Assembly (NCBI GenBank): GCA_020635115.1
Contig: JACKAK010000002.1
Coordinates: 248,001-312,000 of the forward strand
DNA length: 64,000 nt
Direction of reading: 5' to 3'
DNA from: Halobacteriovoraceae bacterium
GTDB taxonomy: Bacteria > Bdellovibrionota > Bacteriovoracia > Bacteriovoracales > Bacteriovoracaceae
The position numbers and the translations under genes are program-made. The notes beneath the pieces were generated by a model. That model was not told the DNA's origin. It did no database searches and saw only the letters and a list, made by a program, of their open reading frames with translations. Of the stretch, positions 45,307 to 54,097 are shown piece by piece (the stretch's first letter is position 1; each line of letters begins with the position of its first letter).

Positions 45307-45404
45307 ATTCTTTCCTGAAAGATATCTTATTAAAGATTATAAGGTATTTCTTTAAGAGAGTATTTAGAGTAAAATTTTTACCGCTCTCTAGTTGAGGTGA
45401 GAAT

Positions 45405-46121
45405 ATGAGACTTGAATTATTTCATAAAAGTATTTTAATGAAAAACTTAATTATATATTTATTGATTTCACCATTTTTTTTGCACATTATCTCTAGTATA
45501 GATAGTGGTTACAGTGCATTTGATGAAAATCATTTCAAAGAATTTTTTTTCTCATATTATTGGATATTTATACTTTCAATACTAACAAGTCGGATGGTTT
45601 TTTTAGCAAGATCTTATTCGAGAATTTTCATTTTCTTTCACTCACTTGCCATTTTAGGATTAAGTGTTAGTTTTTTTTGGGGAAATTTCAACAAATTTAT
45701 TCTGATTCTTATTTTTCTTTTTACTCTGTTTTCTTTTCTCTTTTTTCTTCTGTGGAAATTAGAATTAAATGAACCCTATCTAAGACCAAACTTTGATATA
45801 TACCAAATAGGAGATAAATCTCTCATTAAAATAAATTGTATTCTTAAAATGAAAGAAGTTAGCTATGTAGGACATTTAACAAATTGGGATCAATTAGGGT
45901 GCTTCATGTATATTTTCAATCCGATTACTGAACTTTATCAAACCGCTATTTTGGAAGTTGAGTTTGAAGGTCAAATATTTTCTCAGAACTGTACGATAGT
46001 TTCAAAATATGAAAATGCGGTGGGATTAAGATTTATACTCCAAAAAACAAACAGTTTTTTTGGGCATGAATGGCCGGATTTTTATGCTATAATTGCCCAC
46101 AGAGGATACTTGCCAGGATAG
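45405..46121 (+). CDS. Multi-helix membrane protein with PilZ-like tail
   Basis: 238 residues. Four hydrophobic helices lie at about 16-32, 48-65, 72-90 and 96-118, the last pair very rich in Phe and Leu. The soluble C-terminus (about 130-238) is beta-rich with G-H-L-T-N-W-D-Q-L-G-C-F, similar in pattern to the R-xxx-R/D-x-S-x-x-G of PilZ domains but without the arginine pair, so c-di-GMP binding is doubtful. Function unknown. Confidence 0.55.
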   Translation: MRLELFHKSILMKNLIIYLLISPFFLHIISSIDSGYSAFDENHFKEFFFSYYWIFILSILTSRMVFLARSYSRIFIFFHSLAILGLSVSFFWGNFNKFILILIFLFTLFSFLFFLLWKLELNEPYLRPNFDIYQIGDKSLIKINCILKMKEVSYVGHLTNWDQLGCFMYIFNPITELYQTAILEVEFEGQIFSQNCTIVSKYENAVGLRFILQKTNSFFGHEWPDFYAIIAHRGYLPG

Positions 46122-46139
46122 CATCCAAAGGAATTGAAA

Positions 46140-46589
46140 ATGTTTAGAAATTTGTTGGCCCTTTTATGTATTATTTTGTTGAACTCATGCCAAAAAGAAA
46201 TAAAAGCGCCCGATGATGTTCTCAAGGAGTTTATCAGATACCGATTTAAACCAGGGCAAATCGCGAATAAACAAGATTTTCAAAGATATTTAGATGGAGA
46301 AATGATGGCCATTGTAGAATCTCTTGATGAGTCACAATTTAAAAAATTCACTGAACTTGAAGGTATGAAGCTCAAAGAACTTGATATAAATAATCAAACT
46401 TGCGAAGAAAAAAGATGTTTCATAACTTACACAGTCTCTTATGAACAATCTAATAATGGTAAGGCCTCCTACCTAGTTGATACAAAAAAAATTGCCAAAC
46501 TTGTATTAAATAACGAAAAAGAATGGAAGATCGTTTCTGTCACAAATATAAAATCTTATCTAGATAATCAGCAACCATTACCACAGTAA
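46140..46589 (+). CDS. Small lipoprotein
   Basis: 149 residues. Signal peptide with lipobox L-N-S-C (Cys about 17), then a charged alpha/beta domain with two cysteines (T-C-E-E-K-R-C) that may form a disulfide. A TTG at 46134 is in frame, but AAGGA at 46128-46132 fits ATG 46140 (seven-base spacing). No family recognised; resembles short outer-membrane lipoproteins of unknown role. Confidence 0.62.
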   Translation: MFRNLLALLCIILLNSCQKEIKAPDDVLKEFIRYRFKPGQIANKQDFQRYLDGEMMAIVESLDESQFKKFTELEGMKLKELDINNQTCEEKRCFITYTVSYEQSNNGKASYLVDTKKIAKLVLNNEKEWKIVSVTNIKSYLDNQQPLPQ

Positions 46590-46611
46590 AATATTAATTT
46601 TAGAATTTCAT

Positions 46612-47076
46612 TTGTTAACCGATAGAAATATCGTGAGTACAAAAAATGACTTAATAGATTTAATGATCCAGGAAACTTTTGCCAATACTATAGATGATAG
46701 TACAATAGTTGATGATATCAATGATCCCATAGTCGAAATTCTTTCGAGACTTACGGTTAGGTATTATTTGGGAACATATATCCCAAAATTTAAAATATTC
46801 AATTTCAATTTTGGAGAAGACAAATTAATGAGCTTTCCTGAAAATTGGGGAATATTTAAAGAATTGAGAGGCCTAGAAGGTGATCGACCATATAAATGTC
46901 GGACTGTACTATCTATAGATGAAGATCACCTTGGCGAAATATTAAACCAGTATTTTAATACCGATACTAACTTTCTTTTTATTCACTTTTATGAAAAATA
47001 TTTTCTCTGCCTCTCAGATGATATATCTGAAATTCAGGAAGCAATAAACTCTCTCTTTGAAAGAAAAGTTGCTTAG
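46612..47076 (+). CDS. Hypothetical protein
   Basis: 154 residues, acidic, no signal peptide or membrane helix. No motif recognised. TTG 46612 is the first start but lacks a ribosome site, and later GTG 46633 is not better; the frame is open further upstream. It follows the small lipoprotein by about 20 bases and overlaps the convergent TIM-barrel gene by four bases, so it is likely real but its start is unresolved. Confidence 0.5.
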   Translation: MLTDRNIVSTKNDLIDLMIQETFANTIDDSTIVDDINDPIVEILSRLTVRYYLGTYIPKFKIFNFNFGEDKLMSFPENWGIFKELRGLEGDRPYKCRTVLSIDEDHLGEILNQYFNTDTNFLFIHFYEKYFLCLSDDISEIQEAINSLFERKVA

Positions 47077-47909
47077 AGCGAGAGATAGTAGTCTTTAAGC
47101 ATCTTTGCGTCTTTTTCTAAATTTGGACTATTACAGACCACATAACCGGCCGCATTCTTTTCCTTAAGAGCTTCCATAAGCTCCTTCCAGTTAAAGTCAG
47201 AGCTTCCAAGATTAAGATGCTTTAAGTCTCCCTTAGAGTTTGATGAAATTCCAGAGATATGAATGTGCATATTATCAATCGAATCTCTACCTATTTCACT
47301 TTCTAAAAAGTCGAGTATTTCAATAAACTCACTTTTCGAGTTATACTTTCCTGTTCTTGCATAGAGATGCGAGAAATCCATACAAGGAGAGCAAGAAGGA
47401 ACACTTTTAGTTAAGCTAATAAGCTCTTCTAGTGAACCAAATTGAGATGTTTTACCAGTGAGCTCAGGGCGCAATTCGATTTCAATATCAAGTCGACTTA
47501 GTCGCTCTTCAATGACATTTAAACTTTTTTCAACCAAATCAAAAACATCAAATGGGGAATCTTTCATGTAAAAAGCAGCATGAAAAGTCATTGACTCTGC
47601 TCCACATAAATCTGAAATTTTTGCTGTTTGTATGATTCTTTCAACAGAAGAGTCAATTTTATCTTGTTCTCTGGCATTGAGATTGATGTAGTAGGGGCCG
47701 TGACTTGTGAGTGGAACTCCTAGTTCATAAGAAATTTTTCTCAGTCCAGATGATACTTCTTCTTTCATTCTTACGCCGTGAGCAAACTCTAATTGCATGC
47801 AATCCAGCCCAAGTCCATGAATTTGTTTCACACCCTCAATTGGGTTGTTCTTTTTGGGTGTTGAATTTGGAACACCAGCAGTACCAAAAAGTAAACGTTC
47901 AAAATGCAT
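47073..47909 (-). CDS. Endonuclease IV-like TIM-barrel protein
   Basis: 278 residues. Starts M-H-F-E-R-L-L-F-G-T-A-G-V-P, then G-L-D-C-M-Q-L-E-F-A-H-G-V, S-H-G-P-Y-Y-I-N-L, T-F-H-A-A-F-Y, E-L-R-P-E, C-M-D-F-S-H, and H-I-H-I-S-G-I. The His/Glu/Asp pattern is that of the AP-endonuclease family 2 (endonuclease IV) and matches the short archaeal-type subfamily. It probably binds metals and may act in abasic-site repair or in sugar isomerisation. Longer in-frame starts exist (to 47996), but GGGAG lies seven bases before ATG 47909 and this gives the family N-terminus. Confidence 0.8.
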   Translation of the reverse strand: MHFERLLFGTAGVPNSTPKKNNPIEGVKQIHGLGLDCMQLEFAHGVRMKEEVSSGLRKISYELGVPLTSHGPYYINLNAREQDKIDSSVERIIQTAKISDLCGAESMTFHAAFYMKDSPFDVFDLVEKSLNVIEERLSRLDIEIELRPELTGKTSQFGSLEELISLTKSVPSCSPCMDFSHLYARTGKYNSKSEFIEILDFLESEIGRDSIDNMHIHISGISSNSKGDLKHLNLGSSDFNWKELMEALKEKNAAGYVVCNSPNLEKDAKMLKDYYLSL

Positions 47910-48102
47910 TCGGTCGCTCCCGTGGTAATAATAGCTAAAAGATCTGGCACTATAGCAGTAATTGCGCATGAATTCAAAAACACTGCGCGTCATCAATATT
48001 TCAGTCTTATATAGCCTGGTAGCTGATTATTGTCTATAATTTAGCGACTCTATGTAATATATGGTGTTGTTTATAGGCATATTTTGTGTAAAGGAGTGAG
48101 GG

Positions 48103-48882
48103 ATTAAATTAATATTAGTGATGATTATTTGTACTTGCTCCATTGTTTTGCCCTTTGAAGTTTTTTCTTTTTTTTTATTACCGATAGGATTTAAACATTT
48201 TGGTCTTTTATTTGGCGTTTTAATTTGCTTGGTGCATCTTTCAATAATAGATAAATATTTATTATTGAAAATGTGGAGCAGACCTATAGAAAAAAGTTCC
48301 AAACTTAATCAGATACTCCAAAACCTTATTGTAAGAGGTGATATCGAAAATGTTGATATATTTATATCTTCAAAATATTCAGTTGGAATTCTACTTCTTG
48401 GGGGTGTATTCGGTAAAAATATCATTGTCGTAGGGCATGAGACTGAAAAAAGTCTTTCATCTGAAGAATTGAGATCTCTTATCTGGGCCGCACTTTTAGA
48501 AACAAAGAAAATCTCATATAAATTTCGCTTGATTGCTGGCTATTTGTATGCGCCAATTCTTTTTCCTCTTGCCTTTATCAAAAATAAAAAAGTTGGTCTA
48601 TTTATAATTGGCTACACTTATTTTTCATTACCTTATAAAATCTTACTTACTAAACTAATTGCTAGGCCATGTATTAATGAAAAAACTTTTTATAACTATG
48701 GTTCAAAAGATATTTCATATAATCATTTTCTTTCTGCCTTAAATAAACTCAAATCTCGTGGGGCCCAAGAAGAAAAAATTTTTATTTCAGAGCTTGTAGA
48801 TGTTTTTCAATTTTATGAAACACCGTTTTCATACTTTTCTTCACGTTATTATCTTTCAAAAAATAGGGCAGAAAAATGTTAA
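48103..48882 (+). CDS. Membrane M48-like protein without zinc motif
   Basis: 254 residues from GTG 48118, or 259 from ATT 48103. N-terminal membrane helices (about 10-45) and another hydrophobic region near 145-185 fit M48-type membrane proteases. Residues about 60-125 keep the M48 look (K-N-I-I-V-V-G-H-E-T-E-K-S-L-S-S-E-E-L-R), but where H-E-x-x-H should follow, the text reads W-A-A-L-L-E-T-K-K. So catalysis is unlikely. AAGGAG at 48091-48096 sits six bases before ATT 48103 in frame, the best site; GTG 48118 is 21 bases away. Overlaps the CHASE2 kinase gene by seven bases. Confidence 0.6.
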   Translation: MKLILVMIICTCSIVLPFEVFSFFLLPIGFKHFGLLFGVLICLVHLSIIDKYLLLKMWSRPIEKSSKLNQILQNLIVRGDIENVDIFISSKYSVGILLLGGVFGKNIIVVGHETEKSLSSEELRSLIWAALLETKKISYKFRLIAGYLYAPILFPLAFIKNKKVGLFIIGYTYFSLPYKILLTKLIARPCINEKTFYNYGSKDISYNHFLSALNKLKSRGAQEEKIFISELVDVFQFYETPFSYFSSRYYLSKNRAEKC

Positions 48883-50750
48883 AAAATATCTCACGTTTAG
48901 CAACGATGACATATTTATATCCAATTGTTTTTACCTTATTTTTTTTAATTCTATTGATGCAGTACAATTTTTCAACTATGGAGAGTTTTCTCTATGATCT
49001 TAGAGCTAAATTAGATTTTAACGTAAAATATTCTAACAATATTGTTGTTGTAACTTTAGATGAAGAAAGTGATGAATTTTTGGGAGAATCACTCCCTTAT
49101 ACATTTGCGACATATAATAGACTTTTAGATAGAATCTTGCCTGAAAAACCCCTCATAATCAGCTTTTTAAGCTCTTATCAAAACATTAGCGAAAAGAATC
49201 TCTTCCATTATGAAAAATTTATCGAGAAGTTAAAACAGTTCCAAGAAAATGGGGGAAATATTAAAATTGGAGTAGAAAAATATAGAACATTTAATTATTT
49301 TCTACCTAAAAAAATTGAAGATTTTGGAATAAGTGAATTTCAATTAAGTGAAGACAACTTTGTATTCTCTAAAGATGATGTTGTAAGAAGAGTTGCAATT
49401 AATTTTTCAGGTGAAGACTCATTACATTTAGAAATTGCAAATACTTGGAGAAAATTAAATGGTTTAGTATCTCTAGATTCGTCTTCAATAAACGGTAGCT
49501 ATTATTCTAAAGAAGATGATTCGATTAAAACAATTTTTAGATATATGACAGATCCAATTGAACGCAAAGGTAATATAATAAATATCCCTTTTCATAGAGT
49601 GATTGTCGGAAATTATCCACCGGGTACATTTGAAAATAAAGTGATACTAATTGGTTCAAAATATTTATCTAATATAAGAGATTACGTGCTTACACCTTTT
49701 AATAGTGAAGACTATATTACACCAAGAATTTTTGTAGACGCACTCCAAATTGATTCCCTCATACAAGGGAAAACGATTTCAAAACTACCCAGACACTTAT
49801 CAATGATACTGTGTATTGCTTTGGCATTTTTACTCTCTTTTGTCATTTCACAAGCAAACCCGATCAAGGGACTCATTATTACTGTAAGCACTTTTTTTGG
49901 CCTTCTTGGCGTCTCGCATTTACTTTTTTCAGTCTTTGGACTTTGGCTTTATTCTGTACATATTATGCTTACAATTTTTGTCATCTATTATATTTGGGTT
50001 CCCTATAGAGCAATCGCTGAATATCAGCAACGATATGCTATTCAAGAAGAAACAAAACTCCTTAAAAAAGTTGAAGGTTTGAAACAAAATTTTATTTCAC
50101 TAATGTCACACGATTTAAAAACGCCAGTTGCAAAAATAGCAGGCATTGTAGATATTTTAAAAAGAGAACACAATGTTGATGATAAGCTTAAAAAATATCA
50201 TGAAATGCTGGCCGACTCTACACAGGAACTCAATAGGTTCATTACATCAATTCTTGATCTTACTAAAATTGAGTCTAATAATCTCAAATTACAAATTATT
50301 TCAAGAGATGTAAATTCAATTATTGAGACTGTTGTCGAAGACTTAAAATATGAAATTAATGAAAAGCAAATGAACGTTTCTTTAGAACTTGGACCTTTGT
50401 ACCCCATTAATATTGATGTCATACTCATAAAAAGAGTTATATCTAATATTGTTGAAAACTCATTAAAATATGCAGGTATTGGAAAAAATATCTCTATCAA
50501 AACTTGGGATGATGAGCAATGGACCTATATTGAAATTTCAGACAATGGTGTTGGAATTAAAAATGAAGACTTAGAACACATTTTTGAACGATTTTACAGA
50601 GTGAAAAATGATGCAAATTATGAAATAAAAGGCTCAGGTCTTGGTTTATATCTTGTAAGATATTTTATAAGATTGCACGGTGGAGATATCGCTGTTAAAT
50701 CAGAAATTGAAAAAGGAACTAGTTTTTTAATAAACTTGAAAAACACTTAG
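48876..50750 (+). CDS. CHASE2-domain sensor histidine kinase
   Basis: 624 residues. A first membrane helix (about 10-30) precedes a periplasmic CHASE2 domain (about 35-300; F-L-Y-D-L-R-A-K-L and V-V-V-T-L-D-E-E-S), three membrane helices (about 308-385), then HisKA (phospho-His about 412 in S-H-D-L-K-T-P) and a HATPase domain with N-I-V-E-N-S-L-K-Y, D-N-G-V-G and G-S-G-L-G-L-Y. It senses an unknown external signal. The NtrC-type regulator next door is the likely partner. Confidence 0.93.
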   Translation: MLKNISRLATMTYLYPIVFTLFFLILLMQYNFSTMESFLYDLRAKLDFNVKYSNNIVVVTLDEESDEFLGESLPYTFATYNRLLDRILPEKPLIISFLSSYQNISEKNLFHYEKFIEKLKQFQENGGNIKIGVEKYRTFNYFLPKKIEDFGISEFQLSEDNFVFSKDDVVRRVAINFSGEDSLHLEIANTWRKLNGLVSLDSSSINGSYYSKEDDSIKTIFRYMTDPIERKGNIINIPFHRVIVGNYPPGTFENKVILIGSKYLSNIRDYVLTPFNSEDYITPRIFVDALQIDSLIQGKTISKLPRHLSMILCIALAFLLSFVISQANPIKGLIITVSTFFGLLGVSHLLFSVFGLWLYSVHIMLTIFVIYYIWVPYRAIAEYQQRYAIQEETKLLKKVEGLKQNFISLMSHDLKTPVAKIAGIVDILKREHNVDDKLKKYHEMLADSTQELNRFITSILDLTKIESNNLKLQIISRDVNSIIETVVEDLKYEINEKQMNVSLELGPLYPINIDVILIKRVISNIVENSLKYAGIGKNISIKTWDDEQWTYIEISDNGVGIKNEDLEHIFERFYRVKNDANYEIKGSGLGLYLVRYFIRLHGGDIAVKSEIEKGTSFLINLKNT

Positions 50751-50765
50751 TTGAGGAGAATCATT

Positions 50766-52262
50766 ATGCACAAAGTATTAGTAGTTGATGATGACACAGT
50801 TTTGCAAGAGTCTGTTAAAAACGCATTAGAATACCATTATTTTAAAGTTGATGTTGCAAACAATGGAAAAGAGGCCATAAATGCTGTTACAAACGCTAAA
50901 TATGACCTTGTTGTAATGGATGTTAACATGCCTGAAATGAATGGTATTGAGGCCCTTACACATATTAAACAATACGATCCTTCTATCATCGTTCTTATAC
51001 TAACTGCTTATTCAAATGTTAGTGACGCCGTTAAGGCCGTAAAAGAAGGAGCTTACAATTATCTTGAAAAGCCAATTTCTTCTGAAAATTTAGTAGCGCT
51101 TATTAAAAGGGCCCTGAAGGCCAGAAGTCTAGTCGAAACTTCCTTTTTCTCTGCTCCCTCACTCTCACTTGGATCAGAAAACTCTGATAAATTTGTAGGC
51201 GAGTCAGATGAAATGAAAAAAGTATTTAACATCATTTCAAAGCTGGCACAAGTAAACACTCCTGTTTTGATTCGAGGAGAATCCGGAACTGGTAAAGAAC
51301 TTGTTGCAAAAGCAATTCATTACAATGGGCCAAGAAAAGATGAAAAATTTATAACTGTTAACCTTGCGGCCATTCAGGATGAACTTATCGAATCAGAACT
51401 CTTTGGCCATGAAAAAGGTGCTTTTACTGGAGCAACAGACCGTAAGATCGGTAAATTTCAATATGCTGATGGAGGAACATTATTTCTAGATGAAATTGGT
51501 GATATTTCTCCATCAATGCAAGTAAAACTCCTTAGGGTATTGCAGGAAAAACGATTTACTCCTGTTGGTTCTAATAGAGATATTGAAATAGACGTAAGAA
51601 TTATCGCTGCTTCTCATAAACCTTTTGAAGAAATGATTAAAAATGGATCATTTAGAGAAGATCTTTTCTATAGATTGAATGTCTTGCCAGTCTATTTGCC
51701 ACCATTAAGACAAAGAAAATCAGATATTCCTCATCTCGTTGACTACTATATTCGATATTTTAATAATGTTCACGGACTTAATATCCAAGGTCCAACACCT
51801 GAAGCAATGGTGGTATTGAAAGATTATAATTGGCCAGGTAATATTCGTGAACTAAGAAATGTAATAGAACATGGATTTATTATTGAATCATCTGACTACA
51901 TAAGAATAAATTCACTTCCTGAAACTTTGAGAAAATCAAAAGATGGGCCAGAAGAAGAGCGAAATGATGTCATTGATTTTCAAGGAATAATGAACTCAGT
52001 TTTAGATGAGGGCGAAAATTCTAAAAATATTCCTGACGCTGACGATTCGTTTGTGTTCAATTTTGGAGAAGTGAGTAAAGATAATGAAATAAAATTAGAT
52101 TTTCAAATGGCAAAAGACAAATTTGAAAATGAATTTATCATACAAGCACTTAAACTAAATCATGGGAAAATAAATCAAACTGCATTAAAAGCAAATATTC
52201 CCAAAAAAACTTTGCTAAGAAAAATTGAAAAATATTGTATTAATCCAAAAGACTATTATTAG
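50766..52262 (+). CDS. NtrC-type sigma-54-dependent response regulator
   Basis: 498 residues. Receiver (Asp52 in V-V-M-D-V-N-M-P-E-M-N-G), AAA+ domain with Walker A G-E-S-G-T-G-K-E and the sigma-54 contact loop G-A-F-T-G-A-T, L-D-E-I-G-D, and a Fis-type HTH at the end (K-I-N-Q-T-A-L-K-A-N-I-P). It activates sigma-54 promoters when phosphorylated. TTG 50751 is in frame, but AGGAG at 50754-50758 points to ATG 50766. Sixteen bases after the CHASE2 kinase; the two are a two-component pair. Direct target candidates are the sigma-54 sites at 34710 and 35572. Confidence 0.95.
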   Translation: MHKVLVVDDDTVLQESVKNALEYHYFKVDVANNGKEAINAVTNAKYDLVVMDVNMPEMNGIEALTHIKQYDPSIIVLILTAYSNVSDAVKAVKEGAYNYLEKPISSENLVALIKRALKARSLVETSFFSAPSLSLGSENSDKFVGESDEMKKVFNIISKLAQVNTPVLIRGESGTGKELVAKAIHYNGPRKDEKFITVNLAAIQDELIESELFGHEKGAFTGATDRKIGKFQYADGGTLFLDEIGDISPSMQVKLLRVLQEKRFTPVGSNRDIEIDVRIIAASHKPFEEMIKNGSFREDLFYRLNVLPVYLPPLRQRKSDIPHLVDYYIRYFNNVHGLNIQGPTPEAMVVLKDYNWPGNIRELRNVIEHGFIIESSDYIRINSLPETLRKSKDGPEEERNDVIDFQGIMNSVLDEGENSKNIPDADDSFVFNFGEVSKDNEIKLDFQMAKDKFENEFIIQALKLNHGKINQTALKANIPKKTLLRKIEKYCINPKDYY

Positions 52263-52271
52263 GGTTTATAA

Positions 52272-52775
52272 ATGAAAAATATATGGATTGTTTCACTACT
52301 CGCAACGTTTATTATTTTAGTTGATCAATTTACCAAAGGTATTATTCAAGCAAAATTCGCTTTGGGAGAATCTATTAAAGTTATAGATGGATTTTTTAGT
52401 TTTACTTATGTGAGAAACGCAGGTGCCGCTTTTGGTATGGCCGCAAATTATAACGAATTATGGAGACTATTATTGCTAAAAATTGGGCCCGTTATAGTTG
52501 TGTTCATTCTTATATACCTTATCTATACCCACAGGAATAAATCATTATGGATTTGTGTATCTTATGGGCTAATCACATCAGGGGCCATAGGTAATTTAAT
52601 CGATCGTTTTTCCATGGATTATGTTGTCGACTTTTTGGATTTCTACATTGGTTCATCACATTTTCCTGCTTTTAATGTTGCTGATTCCGTCATTAATATT
52701 GGTGTTGCAATGATACTGATAGAAGAACTAATTCTAAAAAAGAATGATAAAAAGACTAAAATTAAAGAGGTGTAG
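52272..52775 (+). CDS. lspA: Lipoprotein signal peptidase II
   Basis: Cleaves signal peptides from lipid-modified prolipoproteins in the inner membrane. 167 residues, four membrane helices, with F-T-Y-V-R-N-A-G-A-A-F-G and the catalytic aspartate region V-V-D-F-L-D-F and F-N-V-A-D-S-V-I-N-I-G. It lies nine bases after the NtrC gene and four before the Lgt-like gene. Confidence 0.95.
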   Translation: MKNIWIVSLLATFIILVDQFTKGIIQAKFALGESIKVIDGFFSFTYVRNAGAAFGMAANYNELWRLLLLKIGPVIVVFILIYLIYTHRNKSLWICVSYGLITSGAIGNLIDRFSMDYVVDFLDFYIGSSHFPAFNVADSVINIGVAMILIEELILKKNDKKTKIKEV

Positions 52776-52778
52776 TAA

Positions 52779-53531
52779 TTGCTTCCTTTCATATTTGAAA
52801 CCAAGTATTTTATTCTCTATACCTATCCACTTATTGTAGGGATCGCATGGGGGGTATCTTATGATTGGACAAATTCAGTTCTAAAAAGAAACGGAGTTGA
52901 ACCAGTCAAAATCAAAATTTTATTTTTTGGTTCATTTTTAAGTGCTTGGTTTGGTGCAAAGTTGTTTTTTCTTTTTTATTCAGCAGGAAATTATCTTCAA
53001 AAACTTTCCTTAAGTTTTTCTTTTTGGGTAGGTGGAGGGATGGTTTTTTATGGAGGATTAATATTTGCAACTCTTTTTGTTTTCGTATTTTCAATATATC
53101 TCAAAAAAATTGAATTTAAAAAAGTGTCTTTAACTTTGCCAATTCTCGCCTTTTGTCATGGCATCGGTAGACTCGCTTGTCTAGCAGCTGGTTGTTGTTA
53201 TGGAAGTGAGACAAATTTCCCCCTGACGATTCATTTACATAATGCAAATCGGCATCCAGTGCAACTTTATGAATCAATTTGTTTGTTTGTTCTTAGTTAT
53301 ATTCTTTTTCAAATAGTTAAAAAAAAATCATCAACGTCTGAATTGGTTTTAACCTATTTTATTGGGTACTCAGTAATTAGATTTTTATTAGAATTTTTAC
53401 GTGGAGACAAAATTAGAGGGATACACGCCTACAATTTATCTACTTCTCAAGGATTGTCTCTTTTCATTTTTTGTCTATCAATTACTTTTATTATCTTTAA
53501 TAAAAATAGCCTCAAATTTAGAAGCTATTAA
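52779..53531 (+). CDS. lgt: Lgt-like prolipoprotein diacylglyceryl transferase
   Basis: 250-residue polytopic membrane protein with seven or so helices. The Lgt signature region reads C-H-G-I-G-R-L-A-C-L-A-A-G-C-C-Y-G, which keeps G-R and the Y-G but lacks the usual G-N of GRxGNFxN, so it belongs to a divergent Lgt-like subfamily. H-P-V-Q-L-Y-E and R-F-L-L-E-F-L-R-G-D fit the family. Starts at TTG 52779, beside lspA, so lipid-attachment and cleavage of lipoproteins are encoded together. Activity less certain than for canonical Lgt. Confidence 0.75.
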   Translation: MLPFIFETKYFILYTYPLIVGIAWGVSYDWTNSVLKRNGVEPVKIKILFFGSFLSAWFGAKLFFLFYSAGNYLQKLSLSFSFWVGGGMVFYGGLIFATLFVFVFSIYLKKIEFKKVSLTLPILAFCHGIGRLACLAAGCCYGSETNFPLTIHLHNANRHPVQLYESICLFVLSYILFQIVKKKSSTSELVLTYFIGYSVIRFLLEFLRGDKIRGIHAYNLSTSQGLSLFIFCLSITFIIFNKNSLKFRSY

Positions 53532-53532
53532 T

Positions 53533-53928
53533 TTAAAAATTTCCGACGTTTTTCTTCATTGTATCAACTGAATCTTCAGATACGTAGAGTTGCGACTTTA
53601 GAGTTTCTTCACCCCACGCTAAAAATGCATGTTCGCTATTATACATATTTATAGTTTCCCAGGGACAATCTTGGGAACAGTTTTGGCAACCAATACATCT
53701 GGCCAGGTCAATTTCTACCATTTGTCCATATTCTGGATTTTCAGGAATTGGCCCTGGAACAAGTTCGATAGAATCTACCGGACATCCTGCAATACAGACC
53801 TCACACCCTGTACAACCACTTTGGTGGACGACTGCTAAAAGCTTAGGTGGTTTTTTACCTTTTCTCACTGGCTTTAACCTGGCCGTATGAAAAGGGTTTT
53901 CCACTATAATCTGTCTTTCATCACTCAT
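53533..53928 (-). CDS. Two-cluster 4Fe-4S ferredoxin-type protein
   Basis: 131 residues. Two clusters of the CxxCxxCxxxCP kind: G-C-T-G-C-E-V-C-I-A-G-C-P and C-I-G-C-Q-N-C-S-Q-D-C-P. A basic N-terminal segment (about 5-28) precedes them. An electron carrier of the cytoplasm; the partner enzyme is not adjacent. Ends two bases before the convergent lgt end. Confidence 0.85.
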   Translation of the reverse strand: MSDERQIIVENPFHTARLKPVRKGKKPPKLLAVVHQSGCTGCEVCIAGCPVDSIELVPGPIPENPEYGQMVEIDLARCIGCQNCSQDCPWETINMYNSEHAFLAWGEETLKSQLYVSEDSVDTMKKNVGNF

Positions 53929-54066
53929 TTACTTTAACCCGTTAGATAGTATGTTACATGTTTTGAATATAACTGATTTTTTTCATTCATTCAAAGAGAG
54001 AAGTACTATCCATGAAAATAACTTAGTGCAATGTACTGATTTTATTTCTAGAATAATTGTTGTATA

Positions 54067-54082
54067 GTCCTGCAGTCCTGCA
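54067..54082 (+). repeat. Tandem 8-bp repeat before icmF
   Basis: GTCCTGCA occurs twice head to tail at 54067-54074 and 54075-54082, just after a TATAGT (54063-54068) and about fifteen bases before the icmF ATG. The position, around the predicted start and leader, suggests a regulator site; a chance duplication is also possible. Confidence 0.6.
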
Positions 54083-54097
54083 CTTGGAGTTGAATAT

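Noticed and set aside
47945..47967. TGGCAC as a sigma-54 promoter
   Set aside because: No GC lies twelve bases after the GG, and the site is in the upstream part of a minus-strand frame.
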